A stretch of DNA of 64,000 nucleotides from Bdellovibrionales bacterium (lineage in GTDB: Bacteria; Bdellovibrionota; UBA1018). Under the pieces are notes generated by a model, which saw only the letters and a list, made by a program, of their open reading frames with translations, did no database searches and was not told the origin of the DNA. Positions 37,672-50,172 of this stretch are shown in pieces. A program made the position numbers and the translations under genes. Position 1 is the stretch's first letter. Every line of letters starts with the position of its first letter. The stretch spans positions 124,001 to 188,000 of the forward strand of contig CANCQK010000003.1 of the NCBI GenBank assembly GCA_947380295.1, in the 5' to 3' direction.

Positions 37672-40190
37672 TGTTCACTAATCGGAGTAATCGTTTCGTT
37701 TGAAGGATTTGCCACGGCGGTTTCCGAATCAGCGACATTCTCAGCTAAAAGCTCGATGGAGACGAGCTTTTCGTTTGGCGCCAAAGAGATCAGTCGCACC
37801 CCTTGAGCTGTGCGGCCTTGCTCAGAGATTTCTCCAACCTTGATTCGAATCATTTGGCCTTTATTCGAGACCAGCATCAGATCATCCTTCGGGACCACCT
37901 GCCTGCAACCCATGACTAATCCATTCTTCTCATTAGAACGCATGGCGATCACTCCTGATCCACCTCGTCCTTGAAGTCGGTAATCCTGAACAGGAGTTCT
38001 CTTGCCGTAGCCATTGTCTGTCACAATGAGGACTTCGTTGTCTCCCTGACCCGGAAGTGAGGAACGACTCAAGACTTCGATCGCTACGACTTGATCACCC
38101 TGATCCAAGCTCATTGCGATGACTCCGCGAGCCCCACGCCCTGTAGGTCTCACATCTTCTTCATTGAATCGAATGCTCATTCCGCTATGAGAACAGAGAA
38201 ACACATCGTTTGAGCCTTGAGTGAGTTTTGCACTCACTAATTCGTCACCTTCATCCACTGAAATTGCTGAAAGTCCGACGGCCCTCACATTTTTGAATTC
38301 ACTCAGGGCAGTCTTTTTAATAATCCCTGCGCGAGTGACCATCAAGACGTACTCGTTTTCTTTAAACTCGCGGACCGGTAAAATAGCCTTAATTTTTTCT
38401 CCCGCCTGGAGCGAGACCAAATTTACGACAGCCTTACCTCTAGCCACTCTTGAAGCTTCGGGAATCTGGTACACTTTGAGCCAATAGAGTCTTCCTTGGT
38501 CCGTAAAGCAGAGTAGATAACTCAAGGTATTGGTATGGTAAATTGCGGTAACAAAATCCTCTTCACTCGTGGTAACGGCTCGAATTCCCTTACCTCCACG
38601 ATGCTGACTTCGAAATGAATTTGGATCCGATCGCTTGATGTAACCCGCATGGGTGATGCTCACCAAAGTGTCTTCATCTGCAATGAGATCTTCCACTTCA
38701 AAACTGGTGGAGCCGCCGTAAACAATTTCAGTTCGTCGCGGGTCGGAGTAGTTCTTTTGAATTTCAAGAAGCTCTTCCTTGATTACTCGATAAACACGAG
38801 ATTCGCTTCCAAGAATGGATTTCAAATCTTCAATCACGAGCAAGACCTGTCGATACTCATCGACAATTTTATCTCTCTCGAGCCCTGTCAATCTCTGGAG
38901 CCTCATCTCTAAGATTGCCTGAGCTTGAATCTCGGTAAACTGGAACCGTCCAATCAACTGTATTCTTGCTTCATCTGGAGCAGCAGCCGATCGAATCAAT
39001 TGAATCACTTCGTCGATATTTTCAACGGCGCGCTTGAGACCCTCTAAAATATGCGCACGCGCTTCGGCTTTCTTCAGGTCATAGAGAGTGCGGCGAATCA
39101 CCACATCTTTTCTGTGCTCCACGAAAGCCCAAAGCATGTCGCGAAGATTAAAAGTTTTCGGCTGATTCTGATGAATTGCAAGCAGATGAATTCCAAAAGA
39201 ATCCTGAAGCTGCGTGAGTTTATAAAGTCTGTTGAGAAGCACGTTTGAGCTCTCGCCCTTCTTGATCTCAATAACAATTCTCATCCCACTGCGATCAGAC
39301 TCATCTCTCAGATCGGATATGCCCTCGATTCTCTTTTCACGAACCAGATCAGCAATTTTCTCGATCAATTTGGCTTTATTTACCTGATAAGGAAGCTCAG
39401 TAACGATAATTCGTTCACGATCTCCCTTCCAAGTTTCAATCTCAGTCTTAGCTCGCATGACAATCGAGCCACGACCTGTGAGGTAGGCATCCCTCAACCC
39501 TTGTCCACCAAATACAAATGCGCCTGTAGGAAAATCAGGACCCTTCACAAACTCTAAAATGCTTTGAGCATCTAGGGATGGGTTATCGATGAGAGCAACT
39601 GTAGCTTGAATCATCTCACCCAAATTATGGGGCGGAATATTAGTAGCCATCCCAACTGCAATTCCAGAGGAACCATTCACCAAGAGATTTGGAATCCTAG
39701 CAGGTAAGACTTTGGGCTCAGTCAAACTCTCATCGTAGTTGGGTCCAAAATCGACCGTCTCACGATCAAGATCTGCCAGAAGCTCGTCCGTGATCTTGGA
39801 CATTCGAATCTCGGTGTACCTCATCGCAGCAGGTGAGTCGCCGTCAATGGAACCGAAATTCCCTTGTCCGTCAATCAACGGATAGCGGAGAGAAAAATCC
39901 TGAGCCATTCGGACGATGGTGTCATAAACAGCTACGTCGCCGTGGGGGTGGTATTTACCGATTACATCCCCGACTACGCGGGCAGATTTCTTGTAGGGCT
40001 TGTTATAGACATTTCCCAAATCATACATCGCGTACAAAGCACGGCGATGAACGGGCTTTAAGCCATCTCGAACATCGGGAAGCGCGCGACCCACAATTAC
40101 GCTCATTGCGTAATCTAGATAGGCCCCTCTCATCTCGTCTTCGATGTAGACAATGACCGAATTTTTGTCCTGATTTAAATTTTCTTCCAT
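37668..40190 (-). CDS. gyrA: DNA gyrase subunit A
   Basis: Breakage-reunion subunit, 840 residues, with catalytic Tyr125 ([10 protein letters not shown]) and the C-terminal beta-pinwheel, including its GyrA box (QHRGGKGIR). In the quinolone region ([15 protein letters not shown]) Val86 stands where E. coli has Ser83, and Asp90 matches Asp87. Val at this site is known to lower fluoroquinolone binding in other species. It is separated from gyrB only by fabH and followed by a TPR lipoprotein gene. Confidence 0.97.
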   Translation of the reverse strand: MEENLNQDKNSVIVYIEDEMRGAYLDYAMSVIVGRALPDVRDGLKPVHRRALYAMYDLGNVYNKPYKKSARVVGDVIGKYHPHGDVAVYDTIVRMAQDFSLRYPLIDGQGNFGSIDGDSPAAMRYTEIRMSKITDELLADLDRETVDFGPNYDESLTEPKVLPARIPNLLVNGSSGIAVGMATNIPPHNLGEMIQATVALIDNPSLDAQSILEFVKGPDFPTGAFVFGGQGLRDAYLTGRGSIVMRAKTEIETWKGDRERIIVTELPYQVNKAKLIEKIADLVREKRIEGISDLRDESDRSGMRIVIEIKKGESSNVLLNRLYKLTQLQDSFGIHLLAIHQNQPKTFNLRDMLWAFVEHRKDVVIRRTLYDLKKAEARAHILEGLKRAVENIDEVIQLIRSAAAPDEARIQLIGRFQFTEIQAQAILEMRLQRLTGLERDKIVDEYRQVLLVIEDLKSILGSESRVYRVIKEELLEIQKNYSDPRRTEIVYGGSTSFEVEDLIADEDTLVSITHAGYIKRSDPNSFRSQHRGGKGIRAVTTSEEDFVTAIYHTNTLSYLLCFTDQGRLYWLKVYQIPEASRVARGKAVVNLVSLQAGEKIKAILPVREFKENEYVLMVTRAGIIKKTALSEFKNVRAVGLSAISVDEGDELVSAKLTQGSNDVFLCSHSGMSIRFNEEDVRPTGRGARGVIAMSLDQGDQVVAIEVLSRSSLPGQGDNEVLIVTDNGYGKRTPVQDYRLQGRGGSGVIAMRSNEKNGLVMGCRQVVPKDDLMLVSNKGQMIRIKVGEISEQGRTAQGVRLISLAPNEKLVSIELLAENVADSETAVANPSNETITPISEH

Positions 40191-40196
40191 TTTAGC

Positions 40197-44891
<4,695 letters not shown>

Positions 44892-44902
44892 AGGAAGCGA
44901 CT

Positions 44903-46009
44903 TTAGATCCGCATCGGCATAATCACATAAGTGTGATTTTGTTGGTCCGAATCTCTCAAAATACCAGGACTCAAGCGATCCTTGAGGTGAAATTCGACTT
45001 TTTCTCCATGCATGACACTCAAACACTCGAGGAGATACTTGGAATTAAACCCAATTTCCATGGCTTCTGAAGTGTACTCGACGTCGATTTCTTCGCGAGC
45101 TTCGCCCATTTCTGAATTACTTGACGAAATCACTATGAGTCCAGGTTGTAGCGAGAGTTTAATTCCCCGACTCTTTTCGTTAGCTAAAAGGCTGACTCTT
45201 TTGAGTGCAGAATTAAACTCCACTCGATTGATCTTAACCAGACGATCTACTGACTTTGGGATCACAGGGCGGTAATCTGGGTACTCGCCGTCGAGGAGTT
45301 TGACAAAAAGAAACGTGGTGTTGAGCCGAGCAAAAATATAACCGCGCTCAAAAGAAATCCCAATGCTCTCCTCGCCTGAGTCTAATAACTTACGAAGTTC
45401 GGCGAGACCCTTTTTCGGAATAATCACTCCGCGCCTCAGGTCTGGAGTATTTAGGAAAACTTCATGGTCGACAAAAGACAGGCGGTGTCCATCTGTCGCA
45501 GTCATCCGCATCATGTTGCTCTCTAGCTGTTCAAAGTAGACTCCGTTGATGTGGTATCGAGCCGCATCAGTCGAGGCTGCAAATTGAGTTCGATCAATCA
45601 TCTCGATCAAGCCGTTGGAACGGCCTTCGAAGTATTTCTTGTCTTCGAAAGTGGGGAGATTGGGGTATTGATCTGCAGGAAGTCCAACGAGGTTAAACTT
45701 TGATTTTCCACAGGTCAACTCAACCCAGTGGTTTTCCTTGCGGACTAGATAAAGCTTTTTGTCAGGTAATTCCTTAACGATGTCCAAAAAGTTCTTGGCT
45801 GAGAGAGTGATTCTTCCCTCTTGTTGGCTCTCTACCGAAAGAGTGATTTTGATTCCCACCTCGAGATCCGTTGCACACAGAGACAGCTCCTGGTTTTTGA
45901 CAGAACAAAGAATGTTCCCCAGGATCTGAATTGTATTTTTTTTCTCAACTACTGACTGGATCGTTTGGAGTGCCTCAAGTAACGGCGCTCGATCGATTGA
46001 AAAGTTCAT
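44903..46009 (-). CDS. dnaN: DNA polymerase III sliding clamp (beta)
   Basis: Ring-shaped processivity clamp, 368 residues from ATG 46009 (MNFSIDRAPLLEALQTIQSV), which has an AGAGG ribosome site about 10 bases upstream; the longer upstream frame runs through AT-rich leader DNA and is not clamp-like. The three clamp domains and the C-terminal YVIMPMRI (normally MPMRL) are present. It is the first gene of the minus-strand string and faces away from the origin-like region at 46.1-46.6 kb. Confidence 0.97.
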   Translation of the reverse strand: MNFSIDRAPLLEALQTIQSVVEKKNTIQILGNILCSVKNQELSLCATDLEVGIKITLSVESQQEGRITLSAKNFLDIVKELPDKKLYLVRKENHWVELTCGKSKFNLVGLPADQYPNLPTFEDKKYFEGRSNGLIEMIDRTQFAASTDAARYHINGVYFEQLESNMMRMTATDGHRLSFVDHEVFLNTPDLRRGVIIPKKGLAELRKLLDSGEESIGISFERGYIFARLNTTFLFVKLLDGEYPDYRPVIPKSVDRLVKINRVEFNSALKRVSLLANEKSRGIKLSLQPGLIVISSSNSEMGEAREEIDVEYTSEAMEIGFNSKYLLECLSVMHGEKVEFHLKDRLSPGILRDSDQQNHTYVIMPMRI

Positions 46010-46131
46010 CTGACTGTCACCTCTTTCAGAAATCTTCTTATAGCGTGTTCTTTCCCTGTTTTGTGAATTCTTGTCACGCTCAATTTTTCCAAAAGAACAT
46101 ATATATATAAAGCAGTAGTAGTAGTAGGGGG

Positions 46132-46581
46132 TGTGGATATGTGGATAACTCACTTAACTATATGAAATTTAAAGCGAAAGCGTGTGGATAACTCTGTGGA
46201 TAACTCTGTGGATAACTTTTTCAAAAATGTGGATAACTTTTTAAAGGGCTAAAAAAAAAGTTATCCACATACTTATCCACACGAAAATGTGGATAACTTT
46301 TTATATCCCACCTACTAAATCAGTTAATACAATTTTTTAGGTGCTTTTTTAGGCCCAATTTCAGAGTTATCCACAAAGACCCCTGATCACGATCAACTAT
46401 TAAAAATATTCTAAAACGGATCGTCGATGTGGATATGTGGATAACTTTTTCAAATCTTTAATATCATTCATAAAAAGGTTAAAAAAAATGTGGATAACCC
46501 TGTGGATAAGTATGTGGATAACTTGTGGATAACTTTTTTGTCCACAAGTTATCCACATACTTATCCACATACTTATCCACA
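46132..46581. other. Origin-like region with a dense DnaA-box cluster (oriC candidate)
   Basis: Seventeen exact copies of the 9-mer TTATCCACA or its complement start at 46140, 46183, 46195, 46207, 46228, 46261, 46273, 46288, 46367, 46436, 46489, 46501, 46513, 46524, 46549, 46561 and 46573. Two variants TGTGGATAT lie at 46132 and 46428. Most copies before 46300 and at 46489-46532 are in one orientation, with spacings of 12 bases recurring. The position upstream of dnaN-recF-gyrB is typical of oriC. AT-rich DNA (46582-46640) beside it could be the unwinding element. No dnaA gene adjoins it. Confidence 0.85.
46501..46569. repeat. 29-bp perfect inverted repeat inside the origin region
   Basis: 46501-46529 is the exact reverse complement of 46541-46569, with 11 bases between. 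Each arm holds two full DnaA boxes, and a third box runs from the arm towards the spacer on one side. A further copy of the unit TACTTATCCACA follows the right arm (46570-46581). This could give a DnaA-covered cruciform or simply reflect duplication of box units. Confidence 0.85.
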
Positions 46582-46809
46582 AAAAATCACGTTTTGATCA
46601 AAATAGTCCAATGTTTAAGTTCTATTTATTGATTTTATTAGTCAACTATTGAAGCTTTTTGTAAGCTGAGAGATGAACGGGGCGGGTGGAAGTTGAATGC
46701 GCTTAATAGTGAAGGTGAAGATTTTCAGATGACTGAGTCTGAATTTAGGACTTCTTTTTGAACTCCATAATGAAATTGTAGTGCTTAGATTTCGAAAATT
46801 TAGCTACCA
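46582..46809. other. AT-rich non-coding DNA beside the origin boxes
   Basis: No convincing gene. The first 60 bases are strongly AT-rich and could unwind as the duplex-unwinding element. A fragment readable on the minus strand near 46680-46710 (IKRIQLPPAP) faintly resembles the end of the small secreted protein at 48306-48588 (NKRIQFAPTP), but the frame is closed within a few codons. Confidence 0.4.
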
Positions 46810-47140
46810 TTGGTGCGCCTGCAACTAGGGCTCGCTTCCCATTGTGATGAGCGATTTTTGAGGTCACAAATTGTGACCTCAAAAAAAAAGTCGGGTATTT
46901 TTGACAAGTTGAGCAAGCTACTTTGGTTTGAAGGTCTCAGAATTGAGGAAGCCCACTCGGAAACGGTCTGTCGTAACTCCGAGGCAAATTGCGATTGATC
47001 TCATTCGCAAACATACGGACTTGGGGTTTGCCGAGGTTGGCCAAATTTTCGGTGGGCAGGATCACACCACTGTCCTGTATGCCTACTGCATGATCAAAAA
47101 AGAGATCGAGAAGGCTGGATCAATTCAAACTCTTGCTTAG
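46810..47140 (+). pseudogene. Remnant of an ORF6N/DnaA-domain-IV fusion gene
   Basis: Two frames joined by a frameshift near 46928. The first contains RFLRSQIVTSKKKSG, the hallmark LRSQxxTS motif of ORF6N (phage antirepressor-like) proteins, then DKLSKLLWF. The second (46928-47140, TTG start, 70 codons) is a DnaA domain IV: VSELRKPTRKRSVVTPRQIA, then VGQIFGGQDHTTVLYAYCMI, including the DHTTV DnaA-box recognition loop. Most of the ORF6N domain is missing. The same domain pair occurs intact at 47306-48151, so this looks like a decayed copy. The second frame could still be expressed as a free domain IV. Confidence 0.6.
46855..46885. repeat. Perfect 15-bp palindrome inside the LRSQIVTS codons of the remnant
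   Basis: TTTTTGAGGTCACAA, central A, TTGTGACCTCAAAAA. It encodes the ORF6N motif. Neither strand has a U-run after the stem, so it is not an ordinary intrinsic terminator. A matching palindrome with different inner bases lies at the same codons of the intact gene (47531-47561). Confidence 0.85.
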
Positions 47141-47305
47141 CCCGCCTTGTTTTAGAATAGATCAGCTATGGGTCAATCAATCTCTCAACTCCAAGCACGA
47201 TATCGACCGATAATCGGACTCCTTTTAAAAATTTTTTAGAATTCATCATTTGATAGATTTGTGCGCTTGATTCCAATTTGTTTGGAGTGTTAGGCCCTGT
47301 TGCTA

Positions 47306-48151
47306 ATGGATTTAATTTTTCATGAGAAAACCTCTCCTAGAAATACCGAACTACGCATGAATGAAATTGAAAATTCCATTTATATTCTGCGCGGAAAGCA
47401 AGTCATGATGGATCGGGATCTAGCTCACCTTTACCAGGTGGAGACTAAGATGCTCAAAAGAAGTGTGCGGCGAAATCTTGAGCGGTTTCCCTCCGATTTT
47501 ATGTTCGAACTTACCAAATCCGAAGTTGAGAACTTGAGGTGCCAAACTGGCACCTCAAGTTTAGAGGGAGAACAGATTTGCCATGGCGGAGATCGCTACT
47601 CTCCGTTTGCGTTCAGCGAACCAGGTGTGGCCATGCTATCGAGTGTCTTAAAAAGTGATCGGGCCATACAGGTTAATATTGCGATCATGCGAGCTTTTAT
47701 TGACCTGCGTCATCGAGAGTTTCTAGAAGTAAACATGGGTCGAAGACTTGACTCTGTTGAGCGGACGATTTGTAAACTGCAAGCAGAGATAGGCTTGCCT
47801 CTGCTTGATAGAGACAGGGCTAGTTTTAGGCAGAGCTCCTTGCAGGTGTCCTCCAGAGTAAGAAAGATTCAACATTCAGTTGCCCGTTATTTTGGAATAG
47901 GTTTAGCGGACCTGAGAGGTGGGTGCAGGGATAGGAAGGTGGCATTAGCTCGACAGGTTGCTATGTATTCGGTTCGCAAAAATATAGGCCTGAGCTTAAA
48001 TGAGATCGGGAAGATTTTTGGTGGGAGGGATCACACGTCAGTTCTTTATGCTTGCAGAAAGATTGAGAGGACTTCATACGATGCGCCCGAGGTCCTCGAG
48101 GCCTTGAAGATTGTGTCGACTATTTTGGCAGATGAAGGTTTTGCTCAATGA
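47306..48151 (+). CDS. ORF6N domain fused to DnaA domain IV
   Basis: 281 residues from ATG 47306; TTG 47300 and ATG 47357 are other possible starts and no start has a strong ribosome site. Residues about 19-125 are an ORF6N/KilA-N-like domain (IYILRGKQVMMDRDLAHLY, NLRCQTGTSS, FAFSEPGVAMLSSVL), known from phage antirepressors. A linker follows, then residues about 185-262 match DnaA domain IV (ARYFGIGLADLRGG, ARQVAMYSVRKNIGLSLNEI, GGRDHTSVLYACRKIE) with the DHTSV box-reading loop. There is no AAA+ domain, so it cannot replace DnaA. About 0.7 kb from 17 DnaA boxes, it may bind the origin and modulate initiation (inference). Confidence 0.85.
   Translation: MDLIFHEKTSPRNTELRMNEIENSIYILRGKQVMMDRDLAHLYQVETKMLKRSVRRNLERFPSDFMFELTKSEVENLRCQTGTSSLEGEQICHGGDRYSPFAFSEPGVAMLSSVLKSDRAIQVNIAIMRAFIDLRHREFLEVNMGRRLDSVERTICKLQAEIGLPLLDRDRASFRQSSLQVSSRVRKIQHSVARYFGIGLADLRGGCRDRKVALARQVAMYSVRKNIGLSLNEIGKIFGGRDHTSVLYACRKIERTSYDAPEVLEALKIVSTILADEGFAQ
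47531..47561. repeat. Perfect 14-bp palindrome inside the LRCQTGTS codons
   Basis: AACTTGAGGTGCCA, spacer AAC, TGGCACCTCAAGTT. Compared with the copy at 46855-46885 the inner arms differ (GTGCCA/TGGCAC against GTCACA/TGTGAC) but still pair. This is compensatory change within protein-coding DNA. Confidence 0.85.
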
Positions 48152-48305
48152 GGCTTCGCATCAAGCTAAGGTTCCAAATGATGTCTCCGTCCCCTAGCTT
48201 CTGCTAACCTTCACCTGTATTGGAGATTGAAAAGTTGCTTGCATAAAGAGTGTGACACCCTCTTAGGGTTGATCCAAAGGCAACAGCAGACCGGCTCCCA
48301 CTCTC

Positions 48306-48588
48306 CTATTTTCTGGCGGGAGTAGGTGCAAATTGAATACGCTTATTTGAAGCGTCCATTTGCTTCTTAGCGTCATGTAAATGCCTAACGGATGCAGGCG
48401 CTTGGGCTTCACCTTGGGTCTGAGATTTTAACAAATTACGAGCTCCTGTTTGCCGGCTCAGTTTTGGGCCAGCCTCTGCAGAGGCGCTGAGTAAGGAAGA
48501 TGAGACAATCCAGAGAGTTAAAGCCAGGGCGGTAGCAAAACCTTTAGATCTACTCCTTTTTTCTCCTAAGGTTAAATTTGTTATACAT
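48306..48588 (-). pseudogene. Small secreted protein, frameshifted at an A6 tract
   Basis: The ATG at 48588 begins MYNKFNLRRKKE and stops. Removing one A from the six-A run (48557-48562) joins it to a long open frame: RSRSKGFATALALTLWIVSS, a textbook signal peptide ending SASAEA, then about 55 polar residues ending NKRIQFAPTPARK. The joined product is about 93 residues. Either the gene is dead, or expression depends on slippage in the A-run (phase variation or transcriptional slippage), or the run is a sequencing error. Function unknown. It is divergent from the SUMF1 gene at 48858. Confidence 0.6.
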
Positions 48589-48689
48589 TAATGATAGATT
48601 AAAAAAAGAATTAAAGTCAATGGGCTGTTAAGTTCTATAATGAAATAAGAGTTTTTAAAAATAAATTAAAAAAATTTACAAAAAAAGAA

Positions 48690-48706
48690 TGTCAAAATTT
48701 TCGACA
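48690..48706. promoter_or_regulatory. Palindromic TGTC-N9-GACA site upstream of the first SUMF1 gene
   Basis: TGTCAAAATTTTCGACA, 168 bases before the ATG. The same pattern is at exactly the same distance before the second SUMF1 gene (51508-51524). Surrounding DNA (48590-48700) is very AT-rich with A-runs. Possible operator; the two copies are also simply part of the duplication. Confidence 0.35.
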
Positions 48707-48857
48707 TCCGCAAACTTCTCCTTCAAGTCATACCCAACACAGTCCTGTTTAACTCCCTGAAATCACACCATTCATGCGCCGCAGTAAGTTGGCGCTGTTC
48801 TTGCCTTCTTCAGTCTGTGTGAGGCGCGCCTTTACGTGCGCCGGAGGGAATTTGAGC

Positions 48858-49913
48858 ATGAAAAAGTTCATTAAAATCAGTTTAGTTTTGATGTCACTGA
48901 CAGTGCAGGTCGCGCCTGCGCTTGCGGGAGCAAAAGACTACAAGCCTGGGCACGCTGGATTCCCTGGCGCGCTCCCACCGGCTTCGACCGTTCTCTCCAG
49001 AGTAAAAGGACAAGCCCCGATGAGCGATGCCTTTCGGCCTGGGGCTCGAGTGTTGTCTGTGGCGAATGCTCCGATCTCGATGAGTCATCATGAAATGCGC
49101 GATCCTTTGTCCGTGATTGGGAGTTACCTCGATCCGGTTTCTTTGGCGAGATTTTCACAAACCCAGCGAAACGCGCGAGAGGCAGTTAAGATTGTCCAGG
49201 CTTCGGCAATCAAGCGTGAGTTATCTAAGGTGAATCTGCTCACGCTCCCTGAAGTGACGCAAGCCGATGTGGCGCATCTCCAGCAAGCGGGGGTGCAGAC
49301 TTCCATCCGCGCGCCGCTGCGATCCTTCAAGATCAGCGACACTCCGATCACCATTGGCCTTTATCACGCCGTGATGGGGCACTACCCCGATCTGGGTCGA
49401 AGCGACTACCCGACTGACCTAAACGCGAGAAATGCACTTCGAGCCCGATGGCAAGCCAACCCGGATCTCCCTTTGACTAATACCACTGTAGCTGAAGATC
49501 AGGCTTTTATTGCTGCGCTCAATGCGAGAACGGGTCGACATTTCAGGCTCCCGACTGAAAGCGAAGTGGAGTACTCGATTCGCGGTCGCGCTCAGGGGGC
49601 CATCACGACCACGAGATACCATTTCGGAGATGACGCAGGCGAAGTTCGTAACCGCGCCTGGATTCATAGTAATTCTGGCAAACAAGCTCACGGAGTGCGG
49701 GAGCCTCTGCCAGGGCGGACACTTGAGGATTCGAAGAACTCCTTTGGCCTGATTCACGCGACTGGTAATGTTTTGATCCGCAGTGCGGAGGGTGTGGCTC
49801 GGGGCGGTTCCTTCATCTGCGACGAAGCCAACGAGCGGTCGTCCAATTGGAGCGGCGGTTGGCTCAGCTTCCGCGGCGATCACATCGGTGTTCGGCTAGT
49901 TGAGGACCTGTAA
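48858..49913 (+). CDS. Secreted F-box-like/SUMF1 (C-type lectin fold) protein 1
   Basis: 351 residues from ATG 48858 (GGAGGG ribosome site). Signal peptide 1-23 (MKKFIKISL to APALA). Residues about 80-113 fit the F-box pattern (DPLSVIGSYLDPVSLARFSQ). From about 157 to the end is a formylglycine-generating-enzyme-like (SUMF1) domain: FKISDTPITIGLYHAVMG, RHFRLPTESEVEYSIRGRA, NSFGLIHATGN, RGGSF and final IGVRLV. No formylglycine-enzyme cysteine pair is seen, so it is probably a binding protein. Residues 320-342 differ sharply from the paralogue at 51676 while the rest is nearly identical. No close function recognised. Confidence 0.8.
   Translation: MKKFIKISLVLMSLTVQVAPALAGAKDYKPGHAGFPGALPPASTVLSRVKGQAPMSDAFRPGARVLSVANAPISMSHHEMRDPLSVIGSYLDPVSLARFSQTQRNAREAVKIVQASAIKRELSKVNLLTLPEVTQADVAHLQQAGVQTSIRAPLRSFKISDTPITIGLYHAVMGHYPDLGRSDYPTDLNARNALRARWQANPDLPLTNTTVAEDQAFIAALNARTGRHFRLPTESEVEYSIRGRAQGAITTTRYHFGDDAGEVRNRAWIHSNSGKQAHGVREPLPGRTLEDSKNSFGLIHATGNVLIRSAEGVARGGSFICDEANERSSNWSGGWLSFRGDHIGVRLVEDL
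49790..49901 (+). other. Hypervariable C-terminal segment, possible DGR variable region (copy 1)
   Basis: Begins at the SAEGVARGGSF codons and ends at IGVRLV. Between RGGSF and IGxRLV, 14 of 23 residues differ from the paralogue (52659-52770), while the flanks match closely. Several paired codons share only the third C, as expected from AAC codons mutated at both adenines (ATC/GGC, TGC/AAC, AGC/TCC, CTC/GGC). Reverse transcriptase and template repeat are not in the window. Confidence 0.5.
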
Positions 49914-50025
49914 CTCTCGGCTCTCTTACCCTTTTTCCCTGGGGCCCTGGTTTGGTTTTAGCTTGGGTCTCTAGGCTGGTGCGAGCTGCCCTGGCGAAAT
50001 GGAGCCGCCAGGCATGCCGGCCAGA
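49914..50025 (+). repeat. Conserved 112-bp tail with GC-rich hairpin (copy 1)
   Basis: The non-coding DNA directly after the stop is about 92 percent identical to 52783-52894, with no gaps. It contains a strong stem CCTGGCG (49990-49996) with CGCCAGG (50006-50012) and the palindromes GGCATGCC and CCGGCC. It may end transcription; DGR target genes also carry a hairpin just after the variable region. The rest up to 50134 holds no gene. Confidence 0.75.
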
Positions 50026-50134
50026 GGGGAAAAGAGGGACGGAGCAACAAGGCACTCGCTTTAAGTCACTAACGGCAGATTTTCGCTAATTTTTAAAGAT
50101 TATTTTGAATATATAGCTAAAATTCTAAAAGTTG

Positions 50135-50163
50135 TTGGAAATCTTCATTTAAATAGTTAAAAT
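50135..50163 (+). promoter_or_regulatory. Predicted promoter of the DUF4143 ATPase gene
   Basis: TTGGAA (50135-50140), 17 bases, TAAAAT (50158-50163). The expected transcript start is 3-6 bases before the ATG at 50173 and there is no ribosome site, so the message may be nearly leaderless. Confidence 0.4.
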
Positions 50164-50172
50164 AAGTCCATT

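Noticed and set aside
44892..45026. N-terminal extension of recF
   Set aside because: It overlaps dnaN in another frame and shows no family similarity; RecF starts at MKLTEIRL.
46132..46581. CRISPR-like array of short repeats
   Set aside because: The repeats are 9-mers in both orientations with irregular spacing and match the DnaA-box consensus; there are no uniform spacers or cas genes.
46680..46710. Second copy of the small secreted protein
   Set aside because: Only IKRIQLPPAP resembles NKRIQFAPTP; the frame is closed within a few codons and no signal peptide remains.
46855..46885. Rho-independent terminator
   Set aside because: The stem is strong but no U-run follows on either strand (T before and A after on the plus strand), and it encodes the ORF6N motif.
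46928..47140. C-terminal remnant of the original dnaA gene
   Set aside because: The upstream frame has the ORF6N motif LRSQIVTS rather than DnaA AAA+ sequence, and the neighbouring intact gene has the same ORF6N plus domain IV order. A chimeric origin cannot be fully excluded.
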